Assembly (NCBI RefSeq): GCF_003858395.1
Contig: NZ_QWEV01000005.1
Span: 3,038,001-3,102,000 of the forward strand
DNA: 64,000 nucleotides
Direction of reading: 5' to 3'
Source: Acidipila sp. EB88
GTDB lineage: Bacteria > Acidobacteriota > Terriglobia > Terriglobales > Acidobacteriaceae
How positions within the stretch are numbered: position 1 is the first letter of the stretch; every line of letters begins with the position of its first letter. A program made the translations under genes and the position numbers. This document shows, one piece after another, positions 27,228 through 36,592 of the stretch. The notes below the pieces were generated by a model. That model worked only from the letters and a program-made list of their open reading frames with translations, was not told the DNA's origin and made no database searches.

Positions 27228-27383
27228 CCCTGGCAACGCCTCCGGCCGCCGCTCCATTTATGAATCGACGGTCCACTTTGGGGCGTCTAGAGAAGCTGAT
27301 GGCAGCGAGGCGGCCACCGCAACAAGCAGCAATCCGGTAGCCTTGGATTGAGTCTCGAAGACGTTTCGGAGTTTTGCTTCATC

Positions 27384-28331
27384 ATGCCAGAACTTGCTAC
27401 AGAGGTACCTTCTTCGCCGCCTGCACCCTCGTCCGCGCGCCTCAGCCACCTTGCTTTGCTCGAGGCGGAGAGCATCCACATCCTGCGCGAGGTTGCGGCA
27501 GAGTTTGAGAAGCCGGTCATGCTTTATTCGATCGGCAAGGATTCGTCTGTCATGCTGCGGCTTGCGCAGAAAGCCTTCTACCCGGGTCCCATCCCATTTC
27601 CGCTGCTGCACATCGACACCGGTTATAAGTTCCGGGAGATGATCGAGTTCCGGGATGCGATGGCACGCTCCGTAGGCGCGGAGCTGCTGGTGTGGCGCAA
27701 CGAAGCCGCGCTTGCCGCCGGGACGAACCCCATCGCGCTTGATACCAAGCGCTGCTGTGGACTGCTCAAGACGCAGGCGCTGCTCGACGGCCTGAACCAC
27801 TACGGTTTTACCGCGGCCTTTGGAGGCGCGCGGCGCGACGAAGAAAAGTCGCGTGCCAAAGAACGCATCTACTCGTTCCGCGACAAGGCAGGGCAGTGGG
27901 ACCCGAAGAACCAGCGGCCCGAGCTCTGGAACCTCTACAACGCGCGCATCCATCCGGGCGAATCTATCCGCGTGTTTCCGCTGTCGAACTGGACCGAGAT
28001 GGATGTATGGCAGTACATCTACGAAGAGGACATCCCGGTCGTCGATCTTTACTTTGCGCGCCCGCGCCCGATGTACCTGCGAGGCGACGCCCTGCTGCCG
28101 ACCGAGCAGGACTTTGTGGCGTTTCCCGGCGAGGAGCCGGTGCTGGTGAAGTCGCGTCTGCGGTCGCTCGGGTGCAGCCCATGCACCGGCGCGATCCGCT
28201 CCGAGGCCGATACCATCCCGAAGATCATTGAAGAGATTCTCGGCTTCCGCTCCTCCGAGCGTGCGAACCGCGTGATCGATCATGACCAGGATGGCTCCAT
28301 GGAATTGAAGAAGCGGGAGGGCTACTTCTAG
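27384..28331 (+). CDS. cysD: Sulfate adenylyltransferase small subunit
   Basis: A 315-residue ATP-sulfurylase subunit of the PP-loop family, which with CysN converts sulfate and ATP to adenosine phosphosulfate. The PP-loop-like motif is [20 protein letters not shown], followed by [29 protein letters not shown] and [23 protein letters not shown]. The C-terminus carries [25 protein letters not shown] and ends [10 protein letters not shown] as in E. coli. ATG 27384 is preferred over the TTG at 27348; a CGGAG lies about 12 bases upstream. Its stop is one base before the cysN start. Confidence 0.95.
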   Translation: MPELATEVPSSPPAPSSARLSHLALLEAESIHILREVAAEFEKPVMLYSIGKDSSVMLRLAQKAFYPGPIPFPLLHIDTGYKFREMIEFRDAMARSVGAELLVWRNEAALAAGTNPIALDTKRCCGLLKTQALLDGLNHYGFTAAFGGARRDEEKSRAKERIYSFRDKAGQWDPKNQRPELWNLYNARIHPGESIRVFPLSNWTEMDVWQYIYEEDIPVVDLYFARPRPMYLRGDALLPTEQDFVAFPGEEPVLVKSRLRSLGCSPCTGAIRSEADTIPKIIEEILGFRSSERANRVIDHDQDGSMELKKREGYF

Positions 28332-28332
28332 A

Positions 28333-30273
28333 ATGTCCGACCGTTCTGAACTGATCACGATCCACTCCGCAGGCAACGACACCGCCACAGCCCCCAATGG
28401 CGCGCCGCGTCATGACCCGCAGACGTGGGATCCCTCGGTGGTGGAAGACAGCCCGCTTCTGGGCCATACGCCTGCGCCCGAACACGTGTACCCCGATGCC
28501 GCGCCGTCTACGTTCAGCGTCGAGGCGTACCTTGCTGAGGAGCGCGGGAAAGATCTCCTGCGTTTCTCCACGGCGGGCTCGGTGGATGACGGGAAATCCA
28601 CACTGATCGGTCGCCTGCTCTATGACACGCAGAGTGTTTACGACGACCAGGTCCGCTCGATTGAAGGCAAGGGCACCACGGCCCCCGGCGTGCTCGATCT
28701 CGCCCTGTTGACGGATGGACTGCGCGCTGAGCGTGAGCAGGGCATCACCATCGACGTGGCCTACCGTTATTTCGCCACGCCTCACCGCAAGTTCATCATC
28801 GCCGACACGCCCGGCCACGAGCAGTACACGCGCAACATGGCGACCGGCGCGAGCACGGCCGACGTGGCCATCGTGCTGGTCGATGCGCGCAAGGGCGTTC
28901 TGCGCCAGTCCCGTCGTCATGCGTACATTACGGCTCTACTCGGCGTGCGCAACGTCATCGTCGCAGTGAACAAGATGGACCTCGTGGACTGGAGTGAGGA
29001 GGTCTTTCGCGAGATCTGCGAGCAGTTCCGGCTCTTCTTCACGAGCCTCGACATCGGCGAGGAGCTTACCGCCAGGCTGCACTTTATTCCTGTCAGCGCG
29101 CTGGCTGGTGACAACGTCGTGTCCGAATCGCAGGCCATGCCCTGGTATGACGGTCCTACCTTGCTCGCGTTGCTGGAGTCGCTGCCGTCTTCGTCGCACA
29201 GTGATGCGGACGCACCGTTCCGCTTCGCGGTGCAGCGGATCACCCGCCCGAACCTGGATTTCCGCGGCTTTGCCGGGCAGATCTCGGCCGGTACGGTGCG
29301 TCCCGGCGACAAGGTGCGGGCGCTGCCATCCGGCCAGTCAAGCCGCATTGCACGCATCGTTACGTATGGTGGTGACCTTGTAGAGGCAACCGCGCCGCTT
29401 TCCGTGACTCTGACGCTTGAAGACGAAATCGATATCAGCCGTGGCGACCTGCTCGTTGCGCCGGAACAGGCACCTCACACCACCACGCACTTCGAGGCGT
29501 CGCTCGTGTGGATGGACCAGGCGCCGCTCGACGTGTCGCGACGTTACCTGTTGAAGCAGACCAGCAGAACGGTGCAGGCCTATGTCCGCTCGCTGCTTCG
29601 CACCGTCGATCTGGAGAACCCGGACAGTGCTGCAGTCGCCGAGAGTGCGCCCGTGGCACGTTCGCTCGCGATCAACAGCATTGGCATGGTCGCGATCGAA
29701 ACCCTGCTGCCGATCAGTCTTGATTCCTATGCGGCGAATCGCCACATGGGCAGTTTCATCCTGATCGATGCGCAAAGCAATGCAACCGTCGCAGCCGGCA
29801 TGGTACGCAGGATTGCGGATGAGCCAGGCGCCGGGAGCCCTGCGGAGTCGACCACGCAGGCGCCTACTGATCTGAGTGGTGCGGAGACAAACGACGGAGC
29901 CGTCACACTGGAGGAGCGCAGCCAACGCTGGGGTCACGTGGGCGCCCTCCTCACCATCACTGCGAGTGGAACCTTTGCTACTAAAGCAGTGGCAAACAGC
30001 ATCGCTAATCTCGTGGAGCGCACACTTTTTGAACGAGGGGCGTTTATCGTTCGCAGCGCGTTGTCGGAGGTGGCCGCTGCCGGGGCGCTTGCTCTCACGG
30101 TACGCGAGCAGGCTGTTGGAGACGTGCAGGCAGAAGCGCGCATACAGCTGCACGTGCAGCGCGGCGAGACCGCACTGTCGCAGACACTCGCACCGGATCC
30201 TCAACGCGCGCTTGCGCAGGCCCTGGCGCTGCTTACCCAGGCGAACATTCTTGCCCAGGAGGAGCTTTCATGA
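28333..30273 (+). CDS. cysN: Sulfate adenylyltransferase large subunit with degenerate APS-kinase-like tail
   Basis: A 646-residue GTPase subunit of ATP sulfurylase. GTPase motifs are intact: G1 AGSVDDGKST, G3 ADTPGHEQYTRN and G4 VNKMDLVDW. EF-Tu-like domains 2 and 3 follow to about residue 490. The last 120 residues resemble the APS kinase (CysC) half of CysNC fusions: TLEERSQRWGH at 525-535 and SIANLVERTLFERGAFIV near 556-573 match the kinase start and first helix. The P-loop is replaced by TASGTFATK (543-551), and the substrate-binding and lid regions are missing. The tail therefore cannot phosphorylate APS by the usual mechanism. An N-terminal extension of about 60 residues also precedes the GTPase core. 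The stop overlaps the cysH start (ATGA). Confidence 0.93.
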   Translation: MSDRSELITIHSAGNDTATAPNGAPRHDPQTWDPSVVEDSPLLGHTPAPEHVYPDAAPSTFSVEAYLAEERGKDLLRFSTAGSVDDGKSTLIGRLLYDTQSVYDDQVRSIEGKGTTAPGVLDLALLTDGLRAEREQGITIDVAYRYFATPHRKFIIADTPGHEQYTRNMATGASTADVAIVLVDARKGVLRQSRRHAYITALLGVRNVIVAVNKMDLVDWSEEVFREICEQFRLFFTSLDIGEELTARLHFIPVSALAGDNVVSESQAMPWYDGPTLLALLESLPSSSHSDADAPFRFAVQRITRPNLDFRGFAGQISAGTVRPGDKVRALPSGQSSRIARIVTYGGDLVEATAPLSVTLTLEDEIDISRGDLLVAPEQAPHTTTHFEASLVWMDQAPLDVSRRYLLKQTSRTVQAYVRSLLRTVDLENPDSAAVAESAPVARSLAINSIGMVAIETLLPISLDSYAANRHMGSFILIDAQSNATVAAGMVRRIADEPGAGSPAESTTQAPTDLSGAETNDGAVTLEERSQRWGHVGALLTITASGTFATKAVANSIANLVERTLFERGAFIVRSALSEVAAAGALALTVREQAVGDVQAEARIQLHVQRGETALSQTLAPDPQRALAQALALLTQANILAQEELS

Positions 30274-31013
30274 ATACGTCTACCATGAGCGAACACGTCG
30301 CCTCCGAGGCAGTGCCGTTGCCGCTTCGTCCTGAGCTGGTTGCGCAGCTGGCGCATGTGCGGGCGCTGCTCGCGCGCGAGTTCAGCAGTGTGCCCGCGAT
30401 TAGCGACGCCTGTCTCACCTGCAGCTTTCAGGCTGAAGATGTGCTGCTGTTGTATCTCGCGCGTGAGCTGCGCCCTGAGATCCCGGTGCTGTTTCTGGAT
30501 ACGGGCTACCACTTCGCAGAAACGTACGCGTACCGCGACGAGATTGCGGCTGCCTGGAACCTGGATCTGCACAACCTTGTACCGGCAGCAACCACCGCGC
30601 AGCAGGAAGCCGAGTACGGCATGCTCCACCAGGATGCGCCTGACCGCTGCTGCGCGCTCCGCAAGGTGCAGCCACTGTTCGCAGCCGTGGCGAACTACAA
30701 GATGTGGCTCACCGGGCTGCGACGCGAGCAGGCGCGCAGCCGCACGGCTCTTGAAGAAGCAGCCGACTTCACGCTGCCGAGTGGCGTCACCGTGCGCAAG
30801 CTCAGTCCGTTCGCTGACTGGACGACGCGCGACGTGTGGCAGGCGTGTCAGCACTACGGCATCCCGCTGCTGTCGCTGTACGACAAGGGTTACACCTCGA
30901 TCGGGTGCGAGCCATGTACCACCCTGCCGACCGATCCCAATGATCCCAGGTCTGGGCGGTGGGCAGGCAAAAAGGTCGAGTGCGGCATTCACATCCAGGC
31001 CGCGCCCCGGTAA
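30270..31013 (+). CDS. cysH: Adenylyl-sulfate (APS) reductase, CysH family with 4Fe-4S motif
   Basis: A 247-residue thioredoxin-dependent reductase converting APS to sulfite and AMP. PP-loop family blocks are CSFQAEDVLLLYLARE, VLFLDTGYHFAETYAYRDEI and LTGLRREQARSR. The Cys pairs CC (127, 128) and CEPC (213, 216) ligate the 4Fe-4S cluster that marks the APS-using, not PAPS-using, branch. The catalytic Cys is in the C-terminal ECGIH (Cys238). The ATG overlaps the cysN stop (ATGA). No APS kinase is needed upstream of this enzyme, in agreement with the degenerate kinase tail of CysN. No sulfite reductase gene is in the window. Confidence 0.93.
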   Translation: MNTSTMSEHVASEAVPLPLRPELVAQLAHVRALLAREFSSVPAISDACLTCSFQAEDVLLLYLARELRPEIPVLFLDTGYHFAETYAYRDEIAAAWNLDLHNLVPAATTAQQEAEYGMLHQDAPDRCCALRKVQPLFAAVANYKMWLTGLRREQARSRTALEEAADFTLPSGVTVRKLSPFADWTTRDVWQACQHYGIPLLSLYDKGYTSIGCEPCTTLPTDPNDPRSGRWAGKKVECGIHIQAAPR

Positions 31014-31059
31014 ACAGCGCCGCTGAAAAGAACGTCCGAGAGAAGAGACAAACGCACCA

Positions 31060-31827
31060 ATGGAATACCTGATCGGCTTCATCATCGCCATGTTCATCGC
31101 CCTCACGGGCGTTGGAGCAGGCACCATCACCACACCTTTGCTGATCCTCTTCCTCGGCGTGCCCACCTCGATGGCAGTCTCAACGGGCCTGGTGTTTTCC
31201 GCCGCCGTCAAGCTGGTTCTTGTGCCGTCCCAGATTGCGCGGCGGCAGGTGAACTGGCGCGTGCTGGGCTTCATGGTTCTGGGCGGCCTGCCGGGTGTGC
31301 TTCTCGGATCGCTCGTGCTTTCGCATCTTGCCACTGCTGGTTCTACCAAGATCATGAACGGCCTGCTCGGCGCCATTCTTGTGCTGACCGCGATGTACCA
31401 GATCGCGTTCTCATTCCGCACTGTCTCCACGGTGCAGGATCCACCCGATCGTGTTCGATGGCTCGCCCTGCTTATGTTTCCGGTCGGGGCCGAGGTCGGG
31501 TTTTCTTCCGCAGGTGCGGGTGCTCTTGGAAGCGCGGCGTTGCTGTCACTGACGAGCCTTGCGCCCTCGGTGGTTGTCGGTACGGATATCCTCTTTGGAT
31601 TTCTGCTGTCGCTCTTCGGCAGCGGAGCGCATCTTCTGCAAGGCGGCGGCGTTCGCCAGGCGTTGCTGCGCCACCTGATTATCGGTGGGCTGGGTGGTGT
31701 GGTTGTGGGGACGATCTCGGCGCGCTATATTCCGAGGCGGCCCCTGCGATTTGCGCTCTGGGTCTGGCTGTTTATCATCGGCGCGCAGTTTCTTTATCGC
31801 AATGCGTTTGTGTCGATGCACTGGTAA
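31060..31827 (+). CDS. TSUP (TauE/SafE) family membrane permease
   Basis: A 255-residue membrane protein with about eight predicted helices. The repeated TSUP family glycine-rich blocks are seen in FIIAMFIALTGVGAGTITTPLLILFLGVP and GFSSAGAGALGSAALLSLTSLAPSVVVGTDILFG. TSUP proteins move sulfite, sulfoacetate or sulfate. In some cys operons a TSUP member (CysZ-like in corynebacteria) imports sulfate. As the last gene of a cysDNH operon with no sulfate ABC transporter visible, sulfate import is a better guess than sulfite export, but direction cannot be seen. It begins 46 bases after cysH and ends at a strong terminator. Confidence 0.85.
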   Translation: MEYLIGFIIAMFIALTGVGAGTITTPLLILFLGVPTSMAVSTGLVFSAAVKLVLVPSQIARRQVNWRVLGFMVLGGLPGVLLGSLVLSHLATAGSTKIMNGLLGAILVLTAMYQIAFSFRTVSTVQDPPDRVRWLALLMFPVGAEVGFSSAGAGALGSAALLSLTSLAPSVVVGTDILFGFLLSLFGSGAHLLQGGGVRQALLRHLIIGGLGGVVVGTISARYIPRRPLRFALWVWLFIIGAQFLYRNAFVSMHW

Positions 31828-31851
31828 TTTGCAGTCGCGATTGCATGCACG

Positions 31852-31884
31852 AAAAAGCGCGAGCTCCGAGAGCCCGCGCTTTTT
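31852..31884. terminator. Bidirectional terminator after the sulfur operon
   Basis: AAAAAGCGCG (31852-31861) pairs with CGCGCTTTTT (31875-31884), giving a GC stem flanked by A-run and T-run in both directions. It serves both the TSUP gene and the convergent efflux operon. Confidence 0.9.
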
Positions 31885-31907
31885 GTTGGGCGTATAACCC
31901 CTGACGT

Positions 31908-33380
31908 TTACTGCCAGCCGCCGCCGAGCGTGGTGTACAGCTGCACCAGCGTAAGCGCTTCGCCCTGCTGCGCACTTACCAGGTTGAGCTGCGCGGCGAA
32001 GAGCGAGGAGTCGGTGGTGAGCACTTCCAGGTAGCCGGTCGCGCCACCCTGGTAGCGAAGGCGCGCCAGGCGCGTTGCATCCTTTGCCGCCGCGACAAGC
32101 TTTTCCTGCTCTTCGCGATACGCGCGCTGCTTGTTGTAAGCAACCAGTGCGTTGGACACATCGCGGAACGCCCCAGCGATTGTCTGCTGGTACGTCAGCA
32201 GCATGGCCCGCTCGGTCGCCTGGGCCTGGCGCAGTTGGCCTGTCAGCTTGCCGCCTTCAAAGATGGGCTGCGCAAGCTGGCCGATCCCGTAGATCGTCTT
32301 GCCTGCCGGGTCGAACAGATTTGACCACTCATTGCCGCCGAGCCCGGCCGAGGCCGTCAACGTGAGCTGCGGAAAGAACTGGGCTCGTGCTACGCCAATC
32401 TGCGCATTGGCCGCAACCAGCGTCTGCTCTGCCTGCTCGATATCCGGCCGGCGCTCAAGCAGTTGCGAGGGAAGACCGACCGGCAAATTCTCCGGTGGAG
32501 GTGCGATCGGATCGCCTGCCCGCGGGACAGGTACGCCGGGGTTTTGCCCCAGCAGCAGGTTGATGGCATTCTCTTCCTGCTGCACGCCTTGTTCCAGTTG
32601 CGGAATCTGCGAGGTCGCCGTGTACAAAAGCTGCTCGGCCTGGCGGACGTCTGACAGTGGAGACGACCCTCCACGCTCAAGCGTCTCCGTCAACTGCACA
32701 GAGTCCTGCCGTACTTTCAGCGTTTGCTTCGCGACCACCAGTTGCTGGTCATAGGCGCGTAGCTGCAAATAGTCCGTGACGACCTGCTGCACAAGACTCA
32801 GGCGCACAGCCCGCTGCGCCCAGACCTGCGCAAGCAGCGTAGCGCGCGCGGCCTCGGTCTGCCGTCGGTAAAGGCCCCAGAAGTCAGGAGTCCAGCTTGC
32901 CGACAGGTCAAAGCTGCCGAAAGAGAGCGGGCTGTCGATGTTGACACCCGAAGTGGAAGGGATGCTGGCCCCAACGCCACTGCCGCCGCCCGTCAACTGC
33001 GGGAACTGCTGGGAACGGGTGATTTGCACCTGTGCCCGCTGCTCCGCCACGCGTTCTGCCGCGATGCGGATGTCGTAGTTGTTCGACAGCGCTCTTGCGA
33101 TGAGTTGCTTCAGGTCGGGGTCGTGGAAGACCTGCGACCACTGCTGGTCGCCGATCGACGCGCTGCTGTCTGTTGCGACCGCCGCATTGTCCGCACCATG
33201 AAATGCCGGTGGCGTGGGATACGTGGGTCGCTTGTAGTTGGGGCCGACGTTGCAGCCGGTGACGGCAATCAGCGCGAGACTGCCGATCACTGCTGGGAGT
33301 CGCCGGAGCAGGGAACGCTTTACGTTCTTTGCTCCGATCTGCGTTGCGTACATCCTGTTCGTCTGGGGAGAGCCACTCAT
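31908..33380 (-). CDS. RND-pump outer-membrane factor (NodT/OprM family lipoprotein)
   Basis: A 490-residue TolC-like outer-membrane channel. The N-terminal lipobox is LIAVTGC (Cys43). The mature part begins NVGPNYKRPTYPTPPAF, the NodT/OprM hallmark. The two OEP repeats are visible in QWSQVFHDPDLKQLIARALSNNYDIRIAAERVAEQRAQV and, in the second half, LPSQLLERRPDIEQAEQTLVAANAQIGVARAQFFPQLTLTASAG. The end is ALTLVQLYTTLGGGWQ. The ATG overlaps the RND permease stop (ATGA), so it is the third gene of a translationally coupled pump operon. Confidence 0.95.
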   Translation of the reverse strand: MSGSPQTNRMYATQIGAKNVKRSLLRRLPAVIGSLALIAVTGCNVGPNYKRPTYPTPPAFHGADNAAVATDSSASIGDQQWSQVFHDPDLKQLIARALSNNYDIRIAAERVAEQRAQVQITRSQQFPQLTGGGSGVGASIPSTSGVNIDSPLSFGSFDLSASWTPDFWGLYRRQTEAARATLLAQVWAQRAVRLSLVQQVVTDYLQLRAYDQQLVVAKQTLKVRQDSVQLTETLERGGSSPLSDVRQAEQLLYTATSQIPQLEQGVQQEENAINLLLGQNPGVPVPRAGDPIAPPPENLPVGLPSQLLERRPDIEQAEQTLVAANAQIGVARAQFFPQLTLTASAGLGGNEWSNLFDPAGKTIYGIGQLAQPIFEGGKLTGQLRQAQATERAMLLTYQQTIAGAFRDVSNALVAYNKQRAYREEQEKLVAAAKDATRLARLRYQGGATGYLEVLTTDSSLFAAQLNLVSAQQGEALTLVQLYTTLGGGWQ

Positions 33381-36300
33381 GCGTGGCCTCCATCTGCGCC
33401 GGCGTGCGCAACCGCGGTATCTGCTTTATGCGGCACGCCATTATGCTTCGAATCCATCGTCGTGCCTTTGCCGCCCTTGCTGAAGCGGTGGGACAGGAAC
33501 TCCACCACTGCAAAGGTAGAGGGAATAAAGATGAGGCCAAGTACAGTGGAAAGCGACATGCCGCCCACAACGACCGTGCCGAGAATACGGCGAGATGCCC
33601 CACCGGCTCCCGTCGCAGTCCACAGGGGCAGGCAGCCGAACACAAAGGCAAGCGCGGTCATGACGATTGGCCGGAAGCGCAGTCGAGCTGCGCCGAGCGC
33701 GGCCTCCGCAATGGTCTGGCCGTTGTCATAGTTCACCTTGGCAAACTCTACGATCAGAATGGCATTCTTTGCGGAAAGCCCGATCAGCATGACGAGCCCG
33801 ATCGTTGCGAAGATGTCGTTCTCGAGCAGCCTGGCATGCAGCGCCAGGTACCCGCCCAGGATGGCGACAGGGGTGCTGAGCAGGACGCTGAAGGGAAGTG
33901 TCCAGCTTTCGTAAAGTGCCGCCAGGATCAGGAAGACAAACATCAGGGAGAGTCCGAAGACCGCCCACGACGGAATCCCTTCTGCCGCCTGTTGCTCCTG
34001 GTACGACATGCCGGAGTAGTCAAAGCCCGCAGTCTTGGGCATGGTCTGGCGGAAGGTTTCCTCCAGCGCAGCCCGCACCTGTCCGGAGCTGTAACCGGGC
34101 GCGCCGGTGATATTCAGCTGCGCCGCGTTGTACTCGTTGAATCGGTAGATGAATTCAGGCCCGGTGATCCTCTTGACCGAGACCAGGGAAGAGAGCGGTA
34201 CCTGGCTGCCGTTGGCGCTGCGCACGTAGAACTGGTTGATGTTGGCGATGTCGGTGCGCGATGTGCCTTCTGCTTCCACGTAGGTCTGCCATTGGCGGCC
34301 GAAGCGGTTGAAGTAGTTCACAAGGTAGCCGCCCATGAACGTCGACATCGTCGAGTAGACATCCGAGAGTTGCACCTGTTGTTGCAGGGCTTTCTCCCGA
34401 TCGACGTTGGCGTAGAGCTGCGGTACGGCAGGCTCGTACGACGGCACGGCAGCGCCGATCTCGGGCCGCTTGGAAGCGGCGGCAAGAAACCCAAACACGT
34501 TCTTGGTCAGCAGATCGGGATCATCCGAGCCGGACCGATCTTCAAGGATCATGGTCACGCCGCCGGAGGTACCGATGCCCGGGATGGAAGGTGGTGGGAA
34601 AGCAAACGCAATGCCGTCCGGATCCGAACCAAGCTGCTTTTGCAGCTTGCCCTGGATATAGGCGATCTGTTGATCCTTGGTCTTGCGCGTGTCCCACGGC
34701 TTCAGCGAAACAAAGAAGAAGCCGGCATTGGTGCTTTGCACCTGCGTCAACAAGGAGAAGTTGTTGACCGCGATCACGCCCTCGATGCCGGGAGTCTTCA
34801 GCAGGGCATCGGTAATCTTCTGTTCTGCCGCATCGGTGCGTTGTGCCGAGGCACCGTCCGGAAGCTGCAGCGCCAGGAACATGTAGCCCTGGTCCTCGGT
34901 CGGGATGAAGCCACTGGGCAGGCTGCTTCCAAGGAAGATCGCGATCACGGCGATGACCACAATGCCCAGCATCGCGAATGCTGACTTGTGGATCAGCACG
35001 CTCGAGGTGTTGACGAAGCCATTCGTGGTGCGGCGGAATATCTTGTTGAACCCGGCGAAGAACCGCCCCAGCAGACCAGGACGCGCATTCTTGTCCACCG
35101 GCTTGAGCAGCAGGGAAGCCAGGGCGGGGGACAGGGTAAGAGCATTGAACGCGGAGATCAGCACCGAGATGGCGATGGTGACCGCGAACTGTTGATAGAG
35201 CCGGCCGGTGATGCCGGGGATGAATGCTGTAGGGATGAAGACCGCGGCCAGGATCAGCGCGATCGCTACCACGGGTCCACCCACCTCCTCCATGGCGCGC
35301 TCTGTGGCAGCGCGTGGCTCCATGCCCTCTTCGATGTGGTGTTCCACGGCTTCGACCACGATGATGGCATCGTCGACGACAAGGCCGATGGCCAGCACCA
35401 GCCCGAAGAGCGAGAGCGTGTTGATCGAGAAGCCGAGTGCCGGGAAGATGATGAATGTGCCGATAAGCGAAACCGGTACCGCCACCAGTGGGATCAGCGT
35501 GGCGCGCCAGCCCTGCAGGAAGATAAAGACCACAAGCACAACCAGTGCCAGCGCCTCGAGCAGCGTGAACAGGATCTCGTGGATGCCAGCGGTAACAGCC
35601 TTGGTCGTATCCAGCGGAACTTCATAGCTGATACCGGACGGGAAGTTGGTTGCTAGCTCCTTCATGCGCGCCCGAACTGCCAGTGCGGTCTGCACGGCGT
35701 TCGAACCCGGAAGCTGGTAGATCGCCATCACACCCGAAGGCGCCTGGTTGTAACGTGCCGAGATGCCGTATGCTGCGTCACCCAGCTCCACCCTCGCTAC
35801 GTCGCTCAGGTGCAGGATCGAGCCATCCGCATTGGCCCGCAGGATGATCTTGCCGAAATCTTCCGGCGTCACGAGGCGGCCCTGCGTACGTACGGTGTAG
35901 GTAAACTGCTGCCCCTTGGGAATGGGCTCCGCGCCGATCTGCCCGGCAGGATTCACGTTGTTCTGTGTCTGCATCGCGGCGATTACTTCCGGCGCCGTCA
36001 CGCCCAGCTTCGCCAGCTTGTCCGGATCGACCCAGACACGCAGCGCATACTGGCCTCCGAAGATCTGCACGCGCGACACACCCTTGACGCGTGACAGTTG
36101 ATCCTGGAGATTGATGATGCCGTAGTTGGTGAGGAAGTCCTGGTTGAGCTTGCCGCCCGGCGACGTCAACGCCACAAGCATCAGCGGTGAGGTCAGCGCT
36201 TTCTGTACCGTGAGGCCGGCGGTGCTTACCTGTGCAGGCAGCTGTGACTGCGCCTGATCGACGCGTAACTGCGTCAGCACCTGGTCGATGTTGGGGTTGG

Positions 36301-36592
36301 ACTTGGTGTCGAAGTCCACAAAGATCTGCACCACGCCATTGTTGGCGCTTACAGAGCTCATGTAGATCATGTTGTCGACACCGCTGATCTGCTGCTCGAT
36401 CGGCGTGGAGACAGACTGCGTTACTGTCTTTGCGTCAGCACCGGCATAGGTCGCCGTCACCAGGATCTCTGGTGGAACGATGTCGGGGTACTGGGCCGTC
36501 GGCAGAGTGAACAGCGAGATCACGCCCAGAATGACTGTGGCGATCGCCACCACAATCGCAACGATAGGGCGGCGTATAAAAAACTTTGACAT
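33377..36592 (-). CDS. RND multidrug efflux permease (HAE-1, AcrB-like)
   Basis: A 1071-residue inner-membrane proton-driven pump subunit. It starts SKFFIRRPIVAIVVAIATVILG, has the two long periplasmic loops of the family, and in helix 4 carries GLVLAIGLVVDDAIIVVEAVE, the Asp-Asp proton-relay pair. Late helices include LMFVFLILAALYESWTLPFSV and IGLVMLIGLSAKNAILIVEFAK with the relay Lys. Length and order match AcrB/MexB. The start overlaps the stop of the membrane-fusion gene by one base (TAATG). The substrate range cannot be inferred from sequence. Confidence 0.97.
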   Translation of the reverse strand: MSKFFIRRPIVAIVVAIATVILGVISLFTLPTAQYPDIVPPEILVTATYAGADAKTVTQSVSTPIEQQISGVDNMIYMSSVSANNGVVQIFVDFDTKSNPNIDQVLTQLRVDQAQSQLPAQVSTAGLTVQKALTSPLMLVALTSPGGKLNQDFLTNYGIINLQDQLSRVKGVSRVQIFGGQYALRVWVDPDKLAKLGVTAPEVIAAMQTQNNVNPAGQIGAEPIPKGQQFTYTVRTQGRLVTPEDFGKIILRANADGSILHLSDVARVELGDAAYGISARYNQAPSGVMAIYQLPGSNAVQTALAVRARMKELATNFPSGISYEVPLDTTKAVTAGIHEILFTLLEALALVVLVVFIFLQGWRATLIPLVAVPVSLIGTFIIFPALGFSINTLSLFGLVLAIGLVVDDAIIVVEAVEHHIEEGMEPRAATERAMEEVGGPVVAIALILAAVFIPTAFIPGITGRLYQQFAVTIAISVLISAFNALTLSPALASLLLKPVDKNARPGLLGRFFAGFNKIFRRTTNGFVNTSSVLIHKSAFAMLGIVVIAVIAIFLGSSLPSGFIPTEDQGYMFLALQLPDGASAQRTDAAEQKITDALLKTPGIEGVIAVNNFSLLTQVQSTNAGFFFVSLKPWDTRKTKDQQIAYIQGKLQKQLGSDPDGIAFAFPPPSIPGIGTSGGVTMILEDRSGSDDPDLLTKNVFGFLAAASKRPEIGAAVPSYEPAVPQLYANVDREKALQQQVQLSDVYSTMSTFMGGYLVNYFNRFGRQWQTYVEAEGTSRTDIANINQFYVRSANGSQVPLSSLVSVKRITGPEFIYRFNEYNAAQLNITGAPGYSSGQVRAALEETFRQTMPKTAGFDYSGMSYQEQQAAEGIPSWAVFGLSLMFVFLILAALYESWTLPFSVLLSTPVAILGGYLALHARLLENDIFATIGLVMLIGLSAKNAILIVEFAKVNYDNGQTIAEAALGAARLRFRPIVMTALAFVFGCLPLWTATGAGGASRRILGTVVVGGMSLSTVLGLIFIPSTFAVVEFLSHRFSKGGKGTTMDSKHNGVPHKADTAVAHAGADGGHA

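Noticed and set aside
27259..27339. 26-codon ORF ([18 protein letters not shown]...) between the receptor and cysD
   Set aside because: Unlike the two upstream leader ORFs it has no Cys run and no clear ribosome-binding site, so nothing supports translation.
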